Counted from the stretch's first letter, positions 12,600 through 23,830 are shown. The stretch: 64,000 bases of DNA from Chrysolina oricalcia (GCA_944452925.2 OX101808.2:38872985-38936984), one strand, 5' to 3'. Made by a program: numbers and translations. Notes: a model not told the origin generated them from the sequence alone.

Positions 12600-12789
12600 A
12601 CTCAAACACATGCAAAAAATATTTTCTTTGTTTCTAAACAATTTAAGTCCAGAAGAATTCTACTAGTATTTTGAAAATTCAGCATTTTGAAGGGATATTC
12701 GATGAGACAATTTCAAGGATGAATAGACGAAGTTGTATTTTATTCAGAATAATGATATATGTATATAATTATGCGTATTTGGCATCTTT

Positions 12790-12985
12790 CAGGCATTAAA
12801 CTGACCTTTCTATATTTACCGTGATTGTTGAAACTATGGAAATGTAGAACTTAGGAATCGTCGAAATACAGATTTGAAAATACCACGAGCTGGAAGCAGC
12901 GTTTTCAGAAAATCTTGTCGTTGGTTTAGGTTGAGAAAATTATGACATTTGATTGGTTTATATAATATGAGGGAAATTGTCATTG
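12790..12985 (+). repeat. Direct repeat flanking the Penelope element, right copy
   Basis: Partner of 10880-11045 (ACCACGAGCTGGAAGCAG, TTGGTTTATATAATATGAGG), same orientation. Confidence 0.6.
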
Positions 12986-13009
12986 ACACTTTCATTAATC
13001 ATGTGTTCG

Positions 13010-13690
13010 GTGGAATGTAAAAATAGGTAAATGAATCACGAGTCAAAGATTATCCTGAATATACCAAGCAATAATTTTTGTCATTTTTCGCGGAAGTACC
13101 ATTGCATCGCATGAACGTATATAGCAAACACCATATCGCATGTGCATCATCAACAACGATCGCAGCCCACTAGATTCCGCAGACTGCGGCGTGATGCACT
13201 CTTCGTACAGCATCAGTTGTCAGTCAAAAGATCGAGGCATGTATAGTCATCCGCTTTTTCGCACATGTTTCTGACGGTGGTCATGTCGAGATGGTGACGG
13301 CGGATTATAAGATTGACGAGCCTGCACCAAGAAACGACCATCGATGTGAAGCGCAGGTCCGACTTCAATGTTCTGTGCTGAGATATATCAGTGTTTTCGT
13401 TACGTCATCAAGCTCAGCTTTTTGTTATTAGTTTTTTCTACATAGTTATTTGTGTGGTTATTGAACTCTGTACCCTTTTAAACGATTCATTCATAGTGTC
13501 GGAGTCCAGGGGTGACGGGTGAGTCGTTGTAATCAAATAACGGACACAGAAGCTACTAAGTAACCATAACCATATATTTACACATGTTACATAAAACACT
13601 TAACAATTAGTTATCCATTCTTTCTTTTTTGGTTTCATGGTTTTCCTAATGATAAAAACCTTAAAATGATAAAACAAAAATAAAAATAAA
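13010..13690. other. Slightly GC-richer stretch without recognised gene
   Basis: The part 13080-13400 has higher GC than its surroundings and short open stretches on the minus strand, for example RRHHLDMTTVRNMCEK near 13300. I do not recognise the protein. It may be a decayed exon or repeat ORF. Confidence 0.3.
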
Positions 13691-13694
13691 TGAA

Positions 13695-14560
13695 TAAAAG
13701 TGTAAATCAGAACATATGCCCCTTCGCCCAAAAGTGTATTTGGTATGGTAGTTGGTGACACCAGAGAGTCGTTGTACTCTTGCCAAGTATCTGCAGCAAG
13801 CCGTGTAGTGTCCTCTATATATTGTTCCACTATAATTAGATAAAGCATACAGATTGTAGCGACAAGGTGTTGCGTAGTTGCTCATATCCAATACTAAAGG
13901 TATGCTAATAAACATTTTTGTCTGAGAGAATCGTATCAAATGGATCACCATAGTTACTGGATATAGTTTTCGTGCACTTCCTACTCTTTCTGCATTTTGG
14001 ACAAGTAGGTTTCTCGTCATCATCCAAAATTTCCTCTCTAGTAAAATAGTTCAAACACTAAGACAAATTTAGTTGGCCTGTTGTTTTCGGAATCTGTAGA
14101 TAGAGATCCCAGAATTGATCAAACTTGACCACATCGAATGTGGATTTCAGTTGGCCGACAAAATTGTCTACAAACTTGGAGTTCTCCATCCTCAAGAGTC
14201 TTGACCATGCGTCCTCAGCTTTTTCATCGTCATGCAATTCTTTATCAACCACTGTCAACATATTTAGAGGCTTCTCAGTGATTCTGTTTACTTCCTCGTG
14301 AAGACCCTCCAGCAGGTATCTCAAAAACTCATGAGAATCTTGTTGGGCGCAACCAGTAAAACGAGGAGCGAATATTTGAATTTGACTTTTCAGTGGGACA
14401 GTGTCAACAGCTTGATCTTGTAAATCGTCTGACCATAGTTTCTTGATCACTTTTGCAAATTCTTTGATCAAACTTCCTTTCATATGAGAGAAATCAGTAC
14501 ACCACCCACTACTCCTGATGATATGAAAGTGAGGATTAGAAATGCCTTCCAAACAGTAAC
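13695..14560 (-). pseudogene. USP2-like ubiquitin hydrolase pseudogene (lacks Cys box)
   Basis: Minus-strand translation follows the catalytic domain of USP2-type ubiquitin-specific proteases in order. SHMKGSLIKEFAKVIKKLW comes first, then APRFTGCAQQDSHEFLRYLL (the QQD box), then GLHEEVNRIT and FVGQLKST. FDQFWDLYLQIP follows, then the zinc-site-like DEKPTCPKCRKSRKC near 14000. Last are YNLYALSNYSGT with RGHYTACCR (His box, near 13800) and, in another frame, WQEYNDSLVSP and GAYVLIY. The family removes ubiquitin from proteins. The catalytic cysteine box is absent at the 5' end, a stop follows TGQLNLS, and the His box is split over two frames. No introns interrupt the domain, so a decayed retrocopy is likely. 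A different copy of the N-terminal part is at 56.6 kb. Confidence 0.8.
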
Positions 14561-15842
14561 TCCAAATATGTTAAACAATGTCAGAAGCTCATTCGAAAAA
14601 AGAATTAGATGCTGTACTGAAGTAGATGGTGGTCACGGCGAACATTCCTTATGATTTTTTAAATTTGCACTGAAACTTTAATTGCTAAATATTGTTTTTT
14701 TTTTTTAACCAGTAACCCCAAAATTAGTAGATACAGATGGACCGATATAACAAATGCTCCAAAGAAAATCAACTGTAAGTAGAGAGTGTTCAAATTTAAT
14801 TCACTAAAGATAATGGAGAACTACTTTTTTCAGTATTTGACATCAGCCGGTTGATGGAATTTTATTATTTTGAAACTTATATTGGTTTAAAAAAAGGCTT
14901 TGAAAACTCCTGAAGCACCATATGTAGGTATAGGGACATATTACATGGTTCGAAAGAAAATGAAATGGTGAATCTTTTTACTTGGAAAAATACAGGGTGT
15001 TCCATTTGAAATAACAAAGTTATTGGAGTTCAAATATGCGGTAAGTGTTTCTGACAATATAAAACACACTGTATAATATTGATCGTCGTCTGAAGTGGGA
15101 GTAACTAGCTGAAAGGGATAAGAGTGACCAGTAAAAATTTCGTACACATGCAGTGGATAATTGAAATGATATTGAATTTTATTGACAACGTTACATTTTG
15201 AGAAAAAGTTGAATATCTCATAAATGGAGAGAGTTAGGTACAGGGAAACTTTAGCAAAGTCAGCTTATTTTTTCTCAAAGAATTAAAAAATGTAAGAAAA
15301 TACAGGGTGTTCCATTAAAAAAACATAACTTTGATATGTTACGCTTATTTCAAACACCTTGTATAAAAATCGTTATTTTTGAAATGTGCTTCAGATCGAC
15401 ATAAATGTACTCCCCCATGCCGTTTACTGAAAAAAAAATACCATATGGCCACGAGAGTCCGAGGCGTTCAGCCTGACTTACCCTGTTTACCCACATGCCT
15501 ATATTGTTATTGTTTGGCTATATTTTAAATTTTAAGAGTTTGTATATGTGTTATTTCTAATATTTCCTGTTTTTGTCAACAATAATTTATTCTTATGCAC
15601 AATAAACATATATCAAGGGGAGGAAAAAGGTTTTTTTTGTGTCATAAATGAGTTCCGGCAATCATTTCTATAATTGACGAAGTCTAGTTTTCTTATTGTT
15701 TTTGAATAGTGGAGAAATATTCTATCACAGCCTGTAGCATACCTTCATCTGGTGAAAATATCTGAAGAGGTTAAATTTCTGTTGAGTTTTTTTGATACTT
15801 CATTAATGTGCATTCCATTTTTTTTTCCACATGAATCCAAAC
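14561..15842. other. Non-coding; two mariner-type terminal sequences
   Basis: Two direct copies of TACAGGGTGTTCCATT occur at about 14991 and 15301, and CACCTTGTATA follows near 15354. These resemble Tc1/mariner MITE termini. The 15301-15365 piece could be a tiny remnant with both ends. No coding sequence recognised. Confidence 0.4.
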
Positions 15843-15843
15843 A

Positions 15844-16221
15844 ATGTCACTTTATATAGTTTTCAATATTTCTTGAAGTGAACACCATGTTTTGAGTTTT
15901 TTTTAATTCACGTACAGTTTGTTGGCATGAAACCAATTTTCAGTGTTTGTTCTTGCCTCTGAAGATAGTTCAAGTTCCTCATCAGGAATTTTAGTGATTG
16001 TTGGGTTTTATGGTATCGTCGGCATTCAAAATATGTCACTTCATATAGTTTTCAATATTTCTTGAAGTGAATACCATGTTTTGAGTTTTTTTTTATTTAC
16101 GTAGAGTTTGTTGGCATGAAACCACTTTTCAGTTTTTGTTCTTGCCTCTGCATATAGTTCAAGTTCCTCATCAAGAATTTTAATGAGTGTTGGGTATTGT
16201 GGTATCGTCGGCTTTCTAAAT
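15844..16221 (-). pseudogene. LINE reverse transcriptase fragment, tandemly duplicated
   Basis: Two copies of a 189-bp unit lie head to tail (about 15844-16032 and 16033-16221). On the minus strand each reads ADDT at its start, the reverse-transcriptase motif C. Each then reads EELELYAEARTKTEKWFHANKLYVNK and MVFTSRNIENYM-like sequence, with frame changes. This is the stretch after the catalytic YADD in many non-LTR elements. The repeat length is exactly 63 codons. Both copies carry stops. Confidence 0.65.
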
Positions 16222-16224
16222 ATA

Positions 16225-16800
16225 TGATGTTACCTTCTCACCATGTCTTAGATCATCAATGAAAGTACAACTGTTAGACATCACTTCAGTTATTTGGACA
16301 TTTTCATGGACGTGCCTCAAGGATCGATGTACGGTACTATTTTTGTTGTAGATTAATGAAATGGACACCGCCATGAAATAAACTTTCTTGACGATGTATG
16401 TGAACAAACCTTCACTAATCGTGCCTGGTAAGTCAGAATCAGTTCTGTCTGATAAATGCAAAAATGAGCTACAGAAAGTTACGAATTGGTGTGGAATGAA
16501 TTATTTTTACCTGGACGCCAGTGACACACAATTGTTAAGATTCCACTATCACCAGAATCAATGTCCTGATATCCGAATCAGTATACACAACCAAATAGTC
16601 GAAAATTGAAATGAAACAAAATTTTTAGTTAACTATCACTCTGGATTCATGCCTGAATTGGAGAAAACACTGTGAACTCGTAATTAATAAAGTAAATCCC
16701 TTCTGTAATATATTCAGAAAAATAAGGAATTTCTTGACGGCACGACTACTTTCATTATATCACATACAGGTTGCATCCAGGCTGAGACATTTTTTGTGAT
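16225..16800 (+). pseudogene. LINE reverse transcriptase fragment, opposite orientation
   Basis: Plus-strand translation shows VPQGS (16311, motif B), then a degenerate catalytic box before SLIVPGKSES. ELQKVTNWCGMNYFYLDASDTQLLRF (the motif D area) and WRKHCELVI...NIFRKIRNFL follow (thumb region, 16655-16750). Several frame breaks. It is a different LINE family from the minus-strand copy on either side, and appears to have been inserted into that element. Confidence 0.65.
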
Positions 16801-16894
16801 GATAGATTTTCTCCAACTCTTACAGTTTGAAAATGAGTTTTTAAATATGAGTTCGACAAGTTTACACTGTTTTCAGACAAATTGTATATTTATA

Positions 16895-17045
16895 ATCTCT
16901 CCAACAAATTTTCTTGTGAAATACAGTCAAATGCTTTACTCAGATTGCAAAACGTTTTTTCTGTATGCTCTAGTGTTTCAATTATTTTTGTTATTTTCCT
17001 AGTGAGGTAATGTGTTACTATTTTCAAAATGGTGTTAAATATTTT
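16895..17045 (-). pseudogene. LINE reverse transcriptase motif A fragment
   Basis: The minus strand reads ETLEHTEKTFCNLSKAFDC then ISQENLLERL. This is the motif A region with its catalytic Asp replaced by Asn (NLSKAFDC for the usual DLSKAFDC). With 15844-16221 it is probably one minus-strand LINE split by the plus-strand fragment. Confidence 0.65.
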
Positions 17046-18689
17046 GAGCCATATATTATTTAAGTATTTTTTTATATCAGATCTACACAATGAAATAGCC
17101 CAAAGGAATATTCATATATAGATGAGACAAATTTATTACACACTATAATAAGTTCTTTGACCATAGATTTACTTTTTCCCAATGTGTGATGACGAAATGG
17201 AACGAAGGTTGTTAGCGTTTTCTACTTCGACTTGTTGTTTCTTTTCATATCATGACATAGATGTTTCTTTTTGAAATAACGAGTGTTGTTCGTTGCTGTT
17301 CCTCTGGACTTCAGCATCGGTGTCTTCTTCAACGGTTCATTCAACATAGATGCGTTTCAAAATATAATCCAACACTTTATAATACATCCGTAATAGATTC
17401 ACTCGAAGCATAACTATCGTGGGCCATCGACTTCTCCATTACAATACCGTGACGATTCAGTATGTTAAGTGTGAGAGAGTATCTTCAAAAACGCAACCTC
17501 ATCCCACCTTATTTTATTCCAATCTTCAGTGAAATATGAAAGTTCAGATTGTAAATTAAACGATATTTTTTTACTCAACGGGAAACGATGTGCGTATACC
17601 ACAAAAAATGTTCTCGCTTTGTTGCGTATACCAATATTATTCGTTCTAGTACCTTCCACATACATAATATAAAATATAATCAACGTCCTTTGTAGATATA
17701 ATAATGTATTCTAGAGATATACCACCACAAAAACTTAAAAACGATTTAAAATAAATAATTTGTTCTTATATTAGATCAAGCGCTGGTTATAATACCATTC
17801 ATTAATTTTATTTGATGGGATATTTCAAGAGATCTGGGAACGACTTAATAATCTTCACGGTTGGATACACCAAACTAGTATGCACATATCATCCAAATTG
17901 CTAGCGATATTGATTGAATTTTTCTTGAATAGATGATTCCATTCAATATGATACGAATCAATTTCTAGTTTAAAAACGGATAACTCAATTTCGAGTTTGT
18001 GACAGCTCACCGTTTTTTTTCTCGATTAATTGGTTAATTCTTGGAATGATGACTCTTTGACAAGAGACTCGGTAATCGTGAAGTTTTCCAAGCTATTTCA
18101 TGGTACAGATATAATTATGAAGCTTTTTTATCCGATAAAACGCGATTCTTGAAATCAGTTCATTATCGTCGTCAATACTCAGAAAGTGACAACTGGGTGA
18201 TCAGTAATAGGAAAAAAATCTGCCGATTGGTAATAATAAAATTAAACCGCGATAAATTGGTGACCCAATAATAATCCAGGACCTGGACTAGGATGCTGTG
18301 GGACAATTCGAGTATGGAGAATTTTTCTTCAGAAATGCTTAGTAAGAGTCCTAGTTTGGACGTGGATGGACATCTGCCATCTTGTACGTTTTCGAGCTAT
18401 GACGTCATTAAAGATGGCTCCGTTCGATCATAGGACTGATCATATCTCAGGCAAAACTTGACCGACTTGCATGTATTTTGGGTCAATTTGTTGGTATTAC
18501 TATTGGTAAGATGAATAGCAATGTGGTTCAACTGTCACTATACACAAACACACGAAATTTTTTATTCTGTTGTCGTTTTCATCTCCACATAAATAAAAAT
18601 TAAATGAGGATGGTTATCATGGCTAGAAATACACGACAATATCATGAATAGAAAAAGATTCAATGGAAATATGTTCAAACGAGTTTTTA
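17046..18689. other. AT-rich stretch without recognisable gene
   Basis: No coding similarity seen on either strand; no clear long repeats. Confidence 0.4.
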
Positions 18690-19829
18690 AAAAGGTTTTT
18701 TACAGTTTGACCCTGTACTACCACAGTTGCAAAAAAAGCAACATTTAAATTAATTTTTCCTACAAATGCAGGAGAGTTTGGCGCATATTACACAGTTTCA
18801 AGCACCAATAAAATTAGTGGGATATTTTTGTAAGTTTTTGTCACCAAGTCATCTTCTATTAGTATATAAAACCGAAATCACATGGGTCTAAACCAACAAG
18901 CACATCATCAATACAATGTCGCTGAAGATATGTGTGGGAATATGATCGCAACAAATGACCCCTAACACTTCAGTTTCTTGGCGGCAAATCTTCAATGTCC
19001 ATTTTCTTGACATTGGTAATACAGCAATAATCTGAGTTCGTCTAAAGACTTACAAGATGGCCCTTTTCGTAATACTAGCACTAGTTCCAAGTGTGGCAAA
19101 GATGCATCATTGATAGCTGATTTTTTGTTGTCAAATTTACTCGTATAATTTGATCCAGATAGTGCGTGAATAGCTGGAAATAAAGAGCATAAGTTTTGTC
19201 CAATTTGTTTGTGAAAATCATGAACAGGCAAAATTTGCGTGAAATCATCAACTCCAGTGCGCACCCAAAGTTCCTCAGCACTAAGTTCATGAAGAGTGAC
19301 CCAGTCAAACGAAGATAACACCATCATGTCAGTGTCTGCAATAACGAAAACGACTTTATTAAACCCACTCAGGCTGTTTTGAATTAATCATTATTCTGAA
19401 GTCTTCCTCTATCGACATACAATTTAATTTTGAATGGTTCACTTGCCTTCCACCTTGCACAGATGTGCAATTGAAGATGACCTCATCTTCTTCATCACCA
19501 TAAATAGCGCCAAAAGTGTTATTGGTATTAGATGGTGTTTCAGTTCAAGAAGCTATCAATGTATTGGCAATAAACAATTGTAAATTCCGCTTGTTCTTCG
19601 AAGACCCCCAGAAATTGCAGAGTTGTACAGGCAATGGAACATTTTCAGATATTTGGGCGATATGTATGACAATACTGCTACCTAGTCGTTGCATTCTCTC
19701 AGGTTTTTTCGGTGATAGCGTGTGATAACTGTCGAAAACATAATCCACTCTTCCACAGTTCTTTGTTATGCCCTCAATATAGACAAAAAAGCAGAAACTG
19801 CTTCGCATTCCTGAAGGAACATTCTCCAT
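18690..19829 (-). pseudogene. Decayed repeat-encoded protein with Cys-rich C-terminus
   Basis: Read on the minus strand, the pieces line up in one order. VDYVFDSYHTLSPKKPERMQR and VQLCNFWGSSKNKRNLQLF lie at 19545-19780. FVIADTDMMVLSSFDWVTL and ELWVRTGVDDFTQILPVHDF lie at 19200-19350. ALSGSNYTSKFDNKK follows near 19150. At 18700-18880 there is a Cys-rich tail (NCVICAKLSCICRKN, FKCCFFCNCGSTGSNC). I know this arrangement from uncharacterised, multi-copy ORFs in invertebrate genomes that look transposon-borne, with a D-T-D acidic motif and a terminal Cys cluster. The activity is not established. Multiple frame changes and stops make this copy dead. Confidence 0.5.
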
Positions 19830-19944
19830 ACTCGGATTTTCCCACAGGACCCCAGTCTATGTCCAGTATTATAAATATTTATGTCGGAAGTTGTTAGGGA
19901 AAAGGATCAGTATCTATACGTTGAAGAAAAGAGATTATTTTCTT

Positions 19945-19999
19945 GCCGACGTTTCGTATTTTCTTGCCCACCGAATTCGCATGAGTTCATCCTCAGGGC
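19945..19999 (-). ncRNA. Hammerhead-ribozyme-like motif (orphan)
   Basis: Minus strand: GCC (stem I), CTGAGGA core (19996-19990), a long stem II region, GAAACGTC (19955-19948), then GGC closing stem I. The core fits CUGANGA with C3 and G8 retained. No Penelope coding sequence is adjacent. It lies just outside the mariner element starting at 20022. Confidence 0.4.
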
Positions 20000-20524
20000 T
20001 GTTTAACATGGGTTTCTCATACAGTGTGTCCCAGCTAAAACTTGTCTCCCCCTAATCTCCGAACTCGTGAAAAAATTGAAAATCGCTCAGACCCGTCGAT
20101 TTGTATGTCAAGGGGGAATACTTTCACCAAATACATCATCCATACATACATACATTGTGTTGTCAACCCCCTCAGCCCCAGCACCCCCTACTTCAGAATT
20201 TTCAATGGGACTGCTATACTTCTGATACATCATTTTGAAAAGAATTCAGTTCCAAATATATCGGTGTACTGAAATTGAGGATCGATCAAGTATTGTTGAA
20301 GTTTTAATGAAAACTAAGTTTTATCAAGACTTTTTTATTTTTCATCACCTAAAATGTTATCATCGTACTCCACTGTATTGAAAAATAATATGCTGTCAGA
20401 AATAATCGTTTAGAAGGTGAGACGGACGTTTTTATAAAAAAAATGTGTTTTTGTATACGCATATATTTGTTTACGCCTTGGTATTTGATGTATTCAACAA
20501 TTTGAAACCTTTCGAAAATTAATA

Positions 20525-21690
20525 CTATACAAGAGAGAATATCCATTGTAGCTGCGTATTTTGAAAATGGACGATATGCTAGAGCTACGGCTAGATTTTT
20601 CAATGAAATTCACCCAGAAAAAACCACATCATTCGTCGGTTCCATGCCAAAATCACGAATGTGCAATTTGTCATTTCGAATGAGAAGAGTTTTAAGAATA
20701 TTCGTGCTTCTTGCTTTGAAAACCTTGGTAAGTTTTCACATTTGCGAATTCATTCTCGATCACAGTAAACAACCTAATAGCACATTCGTGAGTTTGGAAA
20801 TGAAAATTTTGTTAGAAAATTAGTATTTAACATATTGAAGTCAAGACCCTGAAATTTGCACATTCGCTGTTTTGGCGTGGGACCGACATCAGTACGTGCC
20901 TCAATTGATGAATAAGTTCATGGAGTCGGGATCAGTGCTGATTGAAAAACATGAACGAGAGAAGCCTATGAGAAATGAGTCGCTGTTGCAGTTGTAGGAC
21001 ATGCAGTGATGGACAACATTCAACCTTCAGGACAACTTGAGACTATTTCTAGAGTTTCTAAAAGCAGTGTAGGTACGTCGAATTCTGAAAGAAGCAAAAT
21101 GCCATCCTTGTAAAATGCAAAATGTAAAATAATTAATGAAGATGATCCTGACAGACTTACAGAGTTTTGTGAAATCATGAGTCAATTATTGATTGGTGAT
21201 AATAATTACCTCTACAATGTGTGCTTTTCTGACAAATCTTCTTTTTATTTGAATCGACATGTGAACAGGCACAACTGCAGATACTGGAGTGACGTAAATC
21301 TCCATTGGTACATGATAACTCATTCTGGTATTCTGGGAGACCATATTGTAGGTCAGCTCACCTTTCAACAAGATAGAGCTCCCCCACATTTTGTTGCACC
21401 TATACGTCAATTTTTAGATGACAATTTCACAGGGAGATGGATTGGAATGGCCGGCTAGATCTCCTGATTTATTACCATGGGACTTTTTTATGGGGTCATT
21501 TGAATTCCAAAGTTTATATTACATAACCAACTTCGCTAAATGATTTACGAAGGAGAATTGTTGTGGAGTGTCTTGCAGTGCCTCCAGAAATGTTGAGCGA
21601 TGTGCGAAGATATTTCGAAATTCGCTTATACTTCTGTATGGAACTGGATGGTTCATATTTTGAATCATTTCCTACGATGATAACATTTTA
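20525..21690 (+). pseudogene. Mariner-superfamily transposase, multiply broken
   Basis: An N-terminal helix-turn-helix reads RISIVAAYFENGRYARATARFF near 20540-20610 and is cut by a MITE at about 20638. It resumes QYVPQLMNKFMESGSV at 20893 and EDDPDRLTEFCEIMSQ near 21140. The catalytic core follows: CFSDKSSFYLN (first Asp), then FQQDRAPPHF (second Asp). After a one-base shift, WPARSPDLLPWDFFMG (third Asp) lies near 21450. A stretch between the first and second Asp is shortened (GILGDHIVG runs straight into QLTFQQD). All three acidic residues survive but frame breaks and stops exclude activity. Confidence 0.8.
20638..20890. repeat. ~250 bp MITE nested in the transposase
   Basis: Left end GGTTCCATGCCAAAATCACG and right end, inverted, GGTCCCACGCCAAAACAGCG. 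Similarity continues through GAATGTGCAAAT. The transposase reading frame continues in register on both sides, so it is an insertion. No clean target duplication is visible. Confidence 0.65.
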
Positions 21691-21863
21691 GGTGATGAAA
21701 AATAAAAGTATCTGGGATGAGGGGGTTGACAACACCATGATGGTGTATTTGGTGAAAGTGTTCCCCCTTGAAATAAAAATCGACGGGTCTGAGCGATGTT
21801 CAATTTTTTTCACGAGTTCGAAGATTTTGGGGGTGACAAGTTTTTGCTGGGACACACTGTATA

Positions 21864-22304
21864 ATGAAATAGTTTTTACCTCCCACGATGTATCATTATG
21901 AATGACAATTATGTGAATCATTTATTGCATCATAATTTACAATATGATATCATTATTATAAGATATTTGAAACGAGAGCACTTTCCAATTTGGAACCATG
22001 ATGCCACATGAAGAATTCAGAATTAATTAAACAATACCTTGGCAAAAATAATCAACCAATATCATTTATCAATATAATCATTCACGAGAATAAAGATCCT
22101 CGATTCAGATGATTCAGCAACAAAAATAACAGAAAAATATTATAAAAAATCAAATTTCAAAAATCTCTCGGGATGAATTGCAATATTGTTGAATGACGAA
22201 CAATTGAAAATTACTGCTAAAAATGATAACACGATAGGAAAACTTGTTTTATTTTTCACTGCATAAGGAAACAACTCTTTTATAGCTACATTACAATATT
22301 ATAC
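21864..22304. other. AT-rich spacer between transposons
   Basis: No gene or clear repeat seen. Confidence 0.4.
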
Positions 22305-22780
22305 AGTGCCGCTTTTTTAGTCTCCCTCTCCCTGTAAACTTTTGAACGGTTCAACGAAAAAACATGCGATGAAAACCATTCTGAATGGTATCACCGATAC
22401 TACTTTTTGAAATAGAAGACATTGACATTGCCAGATAGGGGGCACTGGGGAGCACATCATTTAAAAATTTTAAATATCATATGGGGTCAAATTATACAGG
22501 GCAATTCAAATTCGACCCCCACCATTGCGATCTCCTAAACTACAGGAGATACGTCGAAGCTTAAATAGGGACAAAGTTGCGTATTCTGGTGCCTAACAAA
22601 ATACTGTTTTGAAACTTGGAAAATTCCGACTATTTCCGGAAATATCGGAATAAACTGAAAATCAGAATTTTCACTTTTATTTTTTTCTATCGTTATTTGA
22701 CAACATAGCTCATAACCAAAAGTACATTTTCATTGAAACTTTTTTTCAGCTACATGTTTTCATGTTCAGATTTGTTATCC

Positions 22781-22810
22781 GACGTTTCGTCTTCTGGCAT
22801 TCATCATCAA
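22781..22810 (-). ncRNA. Degenerate hammerhead-like core inside the left TIR
   Basis: Minus strand: TTGATGA (22810-22804), then GAAACGTC (22788-22781). No good stem II. It falls in the part of the left TIR that has no counterpart in the right TIR, so a Penelope-derived fragment was probably inserted there. Confidence 0.2.
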
Positions 22811-23008
22811 CTTTTTTTTCAGTTATGGGCGCCATATTGTTTTTCTATAGGTACAGAAAAATAGTGATTCTCATTCTGAATTCATTGATGTATAATTTGT
22901 TATGATTTGCACTTCTGAAACCACAGATATTAAAAAAAAAACAACTTCATCTGAGATGGTCATGACTCCATCGAAAACTTTTATTTAATAAACACTAGTT
23001 GTCAGAAT

Positions 23009-23830
23009 ATGTGGAAACTTTATTATAAATTTAATAGGAATAGTACGAAAACAGCACAAATTTATTTTGAATTATATCCGGAAAGACAACAGCCGGATAG
23101 AACATTATTCGGAATTTTGGACAAACACTTGGCTGAGTACGGTGCGTTTCAAAAACCAAGAATGAAATATGGAAGCAGAATGAAACAAAATATTAGACGT
23201 AACTTATTAGCCGAGGTAAAATAATTGTCCATTCCATATTCGAAGGAGTATAATTATTTTTGGTACTTTTTTAGATAAATGCAGATCCTTTCAAATCAAC
23301 ACATCAAGTCTCGGCAGAAATGGATGTGCCACAGACGAGCGTTTGGAGGGAATTCAAAAAAAGTGGTTTGAAATGTTATAAGATACATATTTCACAAAAA
23401 TTACATCCAGGTGATCCTAAGAGAATGATGAAATTTTGTAGCTGGCTCTCGAATAGGGTAGACCCTACAAACTTCTTGAAAAACATTATTTGGACCGACG
23501 AAAGTACTTTTTCGAACTGTGGTGTTTTTAATAGAAATAATGAGCACATTTGGAATGAAAATAATCCACGACACTTCAGAGAAGTCAGACCACAAGTTCG
23601 GTTTCGTTTGAATGTGTGGGCTGGAATTTATGACGACCGAATACTTGGAATATTTACACCAAAGATTTCCTAATAGGTGGTTAGGAAATTCTGGACCAGT
23701 GAGGTGGCCGGCAAGGTCACCTGACCTTACAGTTTTGGATACTTTCTTGTGGGGCACTTAAAAGAACAGAATCTATGGAGAGTAAGAATATGACACAGTA
23801 GATGAACTTAGAGACAATATCATCACGCAA
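23009..23830 (+). pseudogene. Mariner-superfamily transposase with a 59-bp intron
   Basis: Exon 1 (23009-23215) encodes a helix-turn-helix region: MWKLYYKFNRNSTKTAQIY, then ILDKHLAEYGAFQK. A 59-bp GT...AG intron (23216-23274) removes a stop and joins phase 0 to INADPFKSTHQVSAEM. HPGDPKRMMKFCSW follows, then IIWTDESTFSNCG with the first catalytic Asp, and VWAGIYDDRILGIF. After a stop near 23671 the frame resumes at RWPARSPDLTVLDTFLWGT (third Asp). The FYDG...QQDGAPPH segment with the second Asp is missing, so this copy is catalytically dead. It could still be a source of substrate ends. Confidence 0.8.

Larger units (their letters stand above)
11195..12665 (+). mobile_element. Penelope-like retroelement with inverted terminal repeats
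   Basis: The left 11195-11420 and right 12395-12665 are inverted copies of one another. Shared blocks include AACATCTACTGTCG, GATCTTCGTGAGGTCTCT, AATGTGATACAACGACC and GATGACCGGTC. The right copy has an extra 30-35 bp near 12500-12530. Between them lies the C-terminal half of the Penelope protein. Penelope-like elements commonly have terminal repeats (PLTRs) in direct and/or inverted arrangement, which fits. Confidence 0.75.
20022..21859 (+). mobile_element. Tc1/mariner-superfamily transposon, TA target site
   Basis: The left end CAGTGTGTCCCAGC at 20022 and the inverted right end GCTGGGACACACTG ending 21859 are flanked by TA (20020-20021 and 21860-21861). The inverted repeats run on through the CGCTCAGACCCGTCGATTT block and GTTGTCAACCCCCTCA to ATTTTTCATCACCTAAAATG. 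That makes them at least 200 bp long, the left one interrupted by about 130 extra bases near 20190-20330. The element holds a broken transposase and a nested MITE. Confidence 0.8.
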
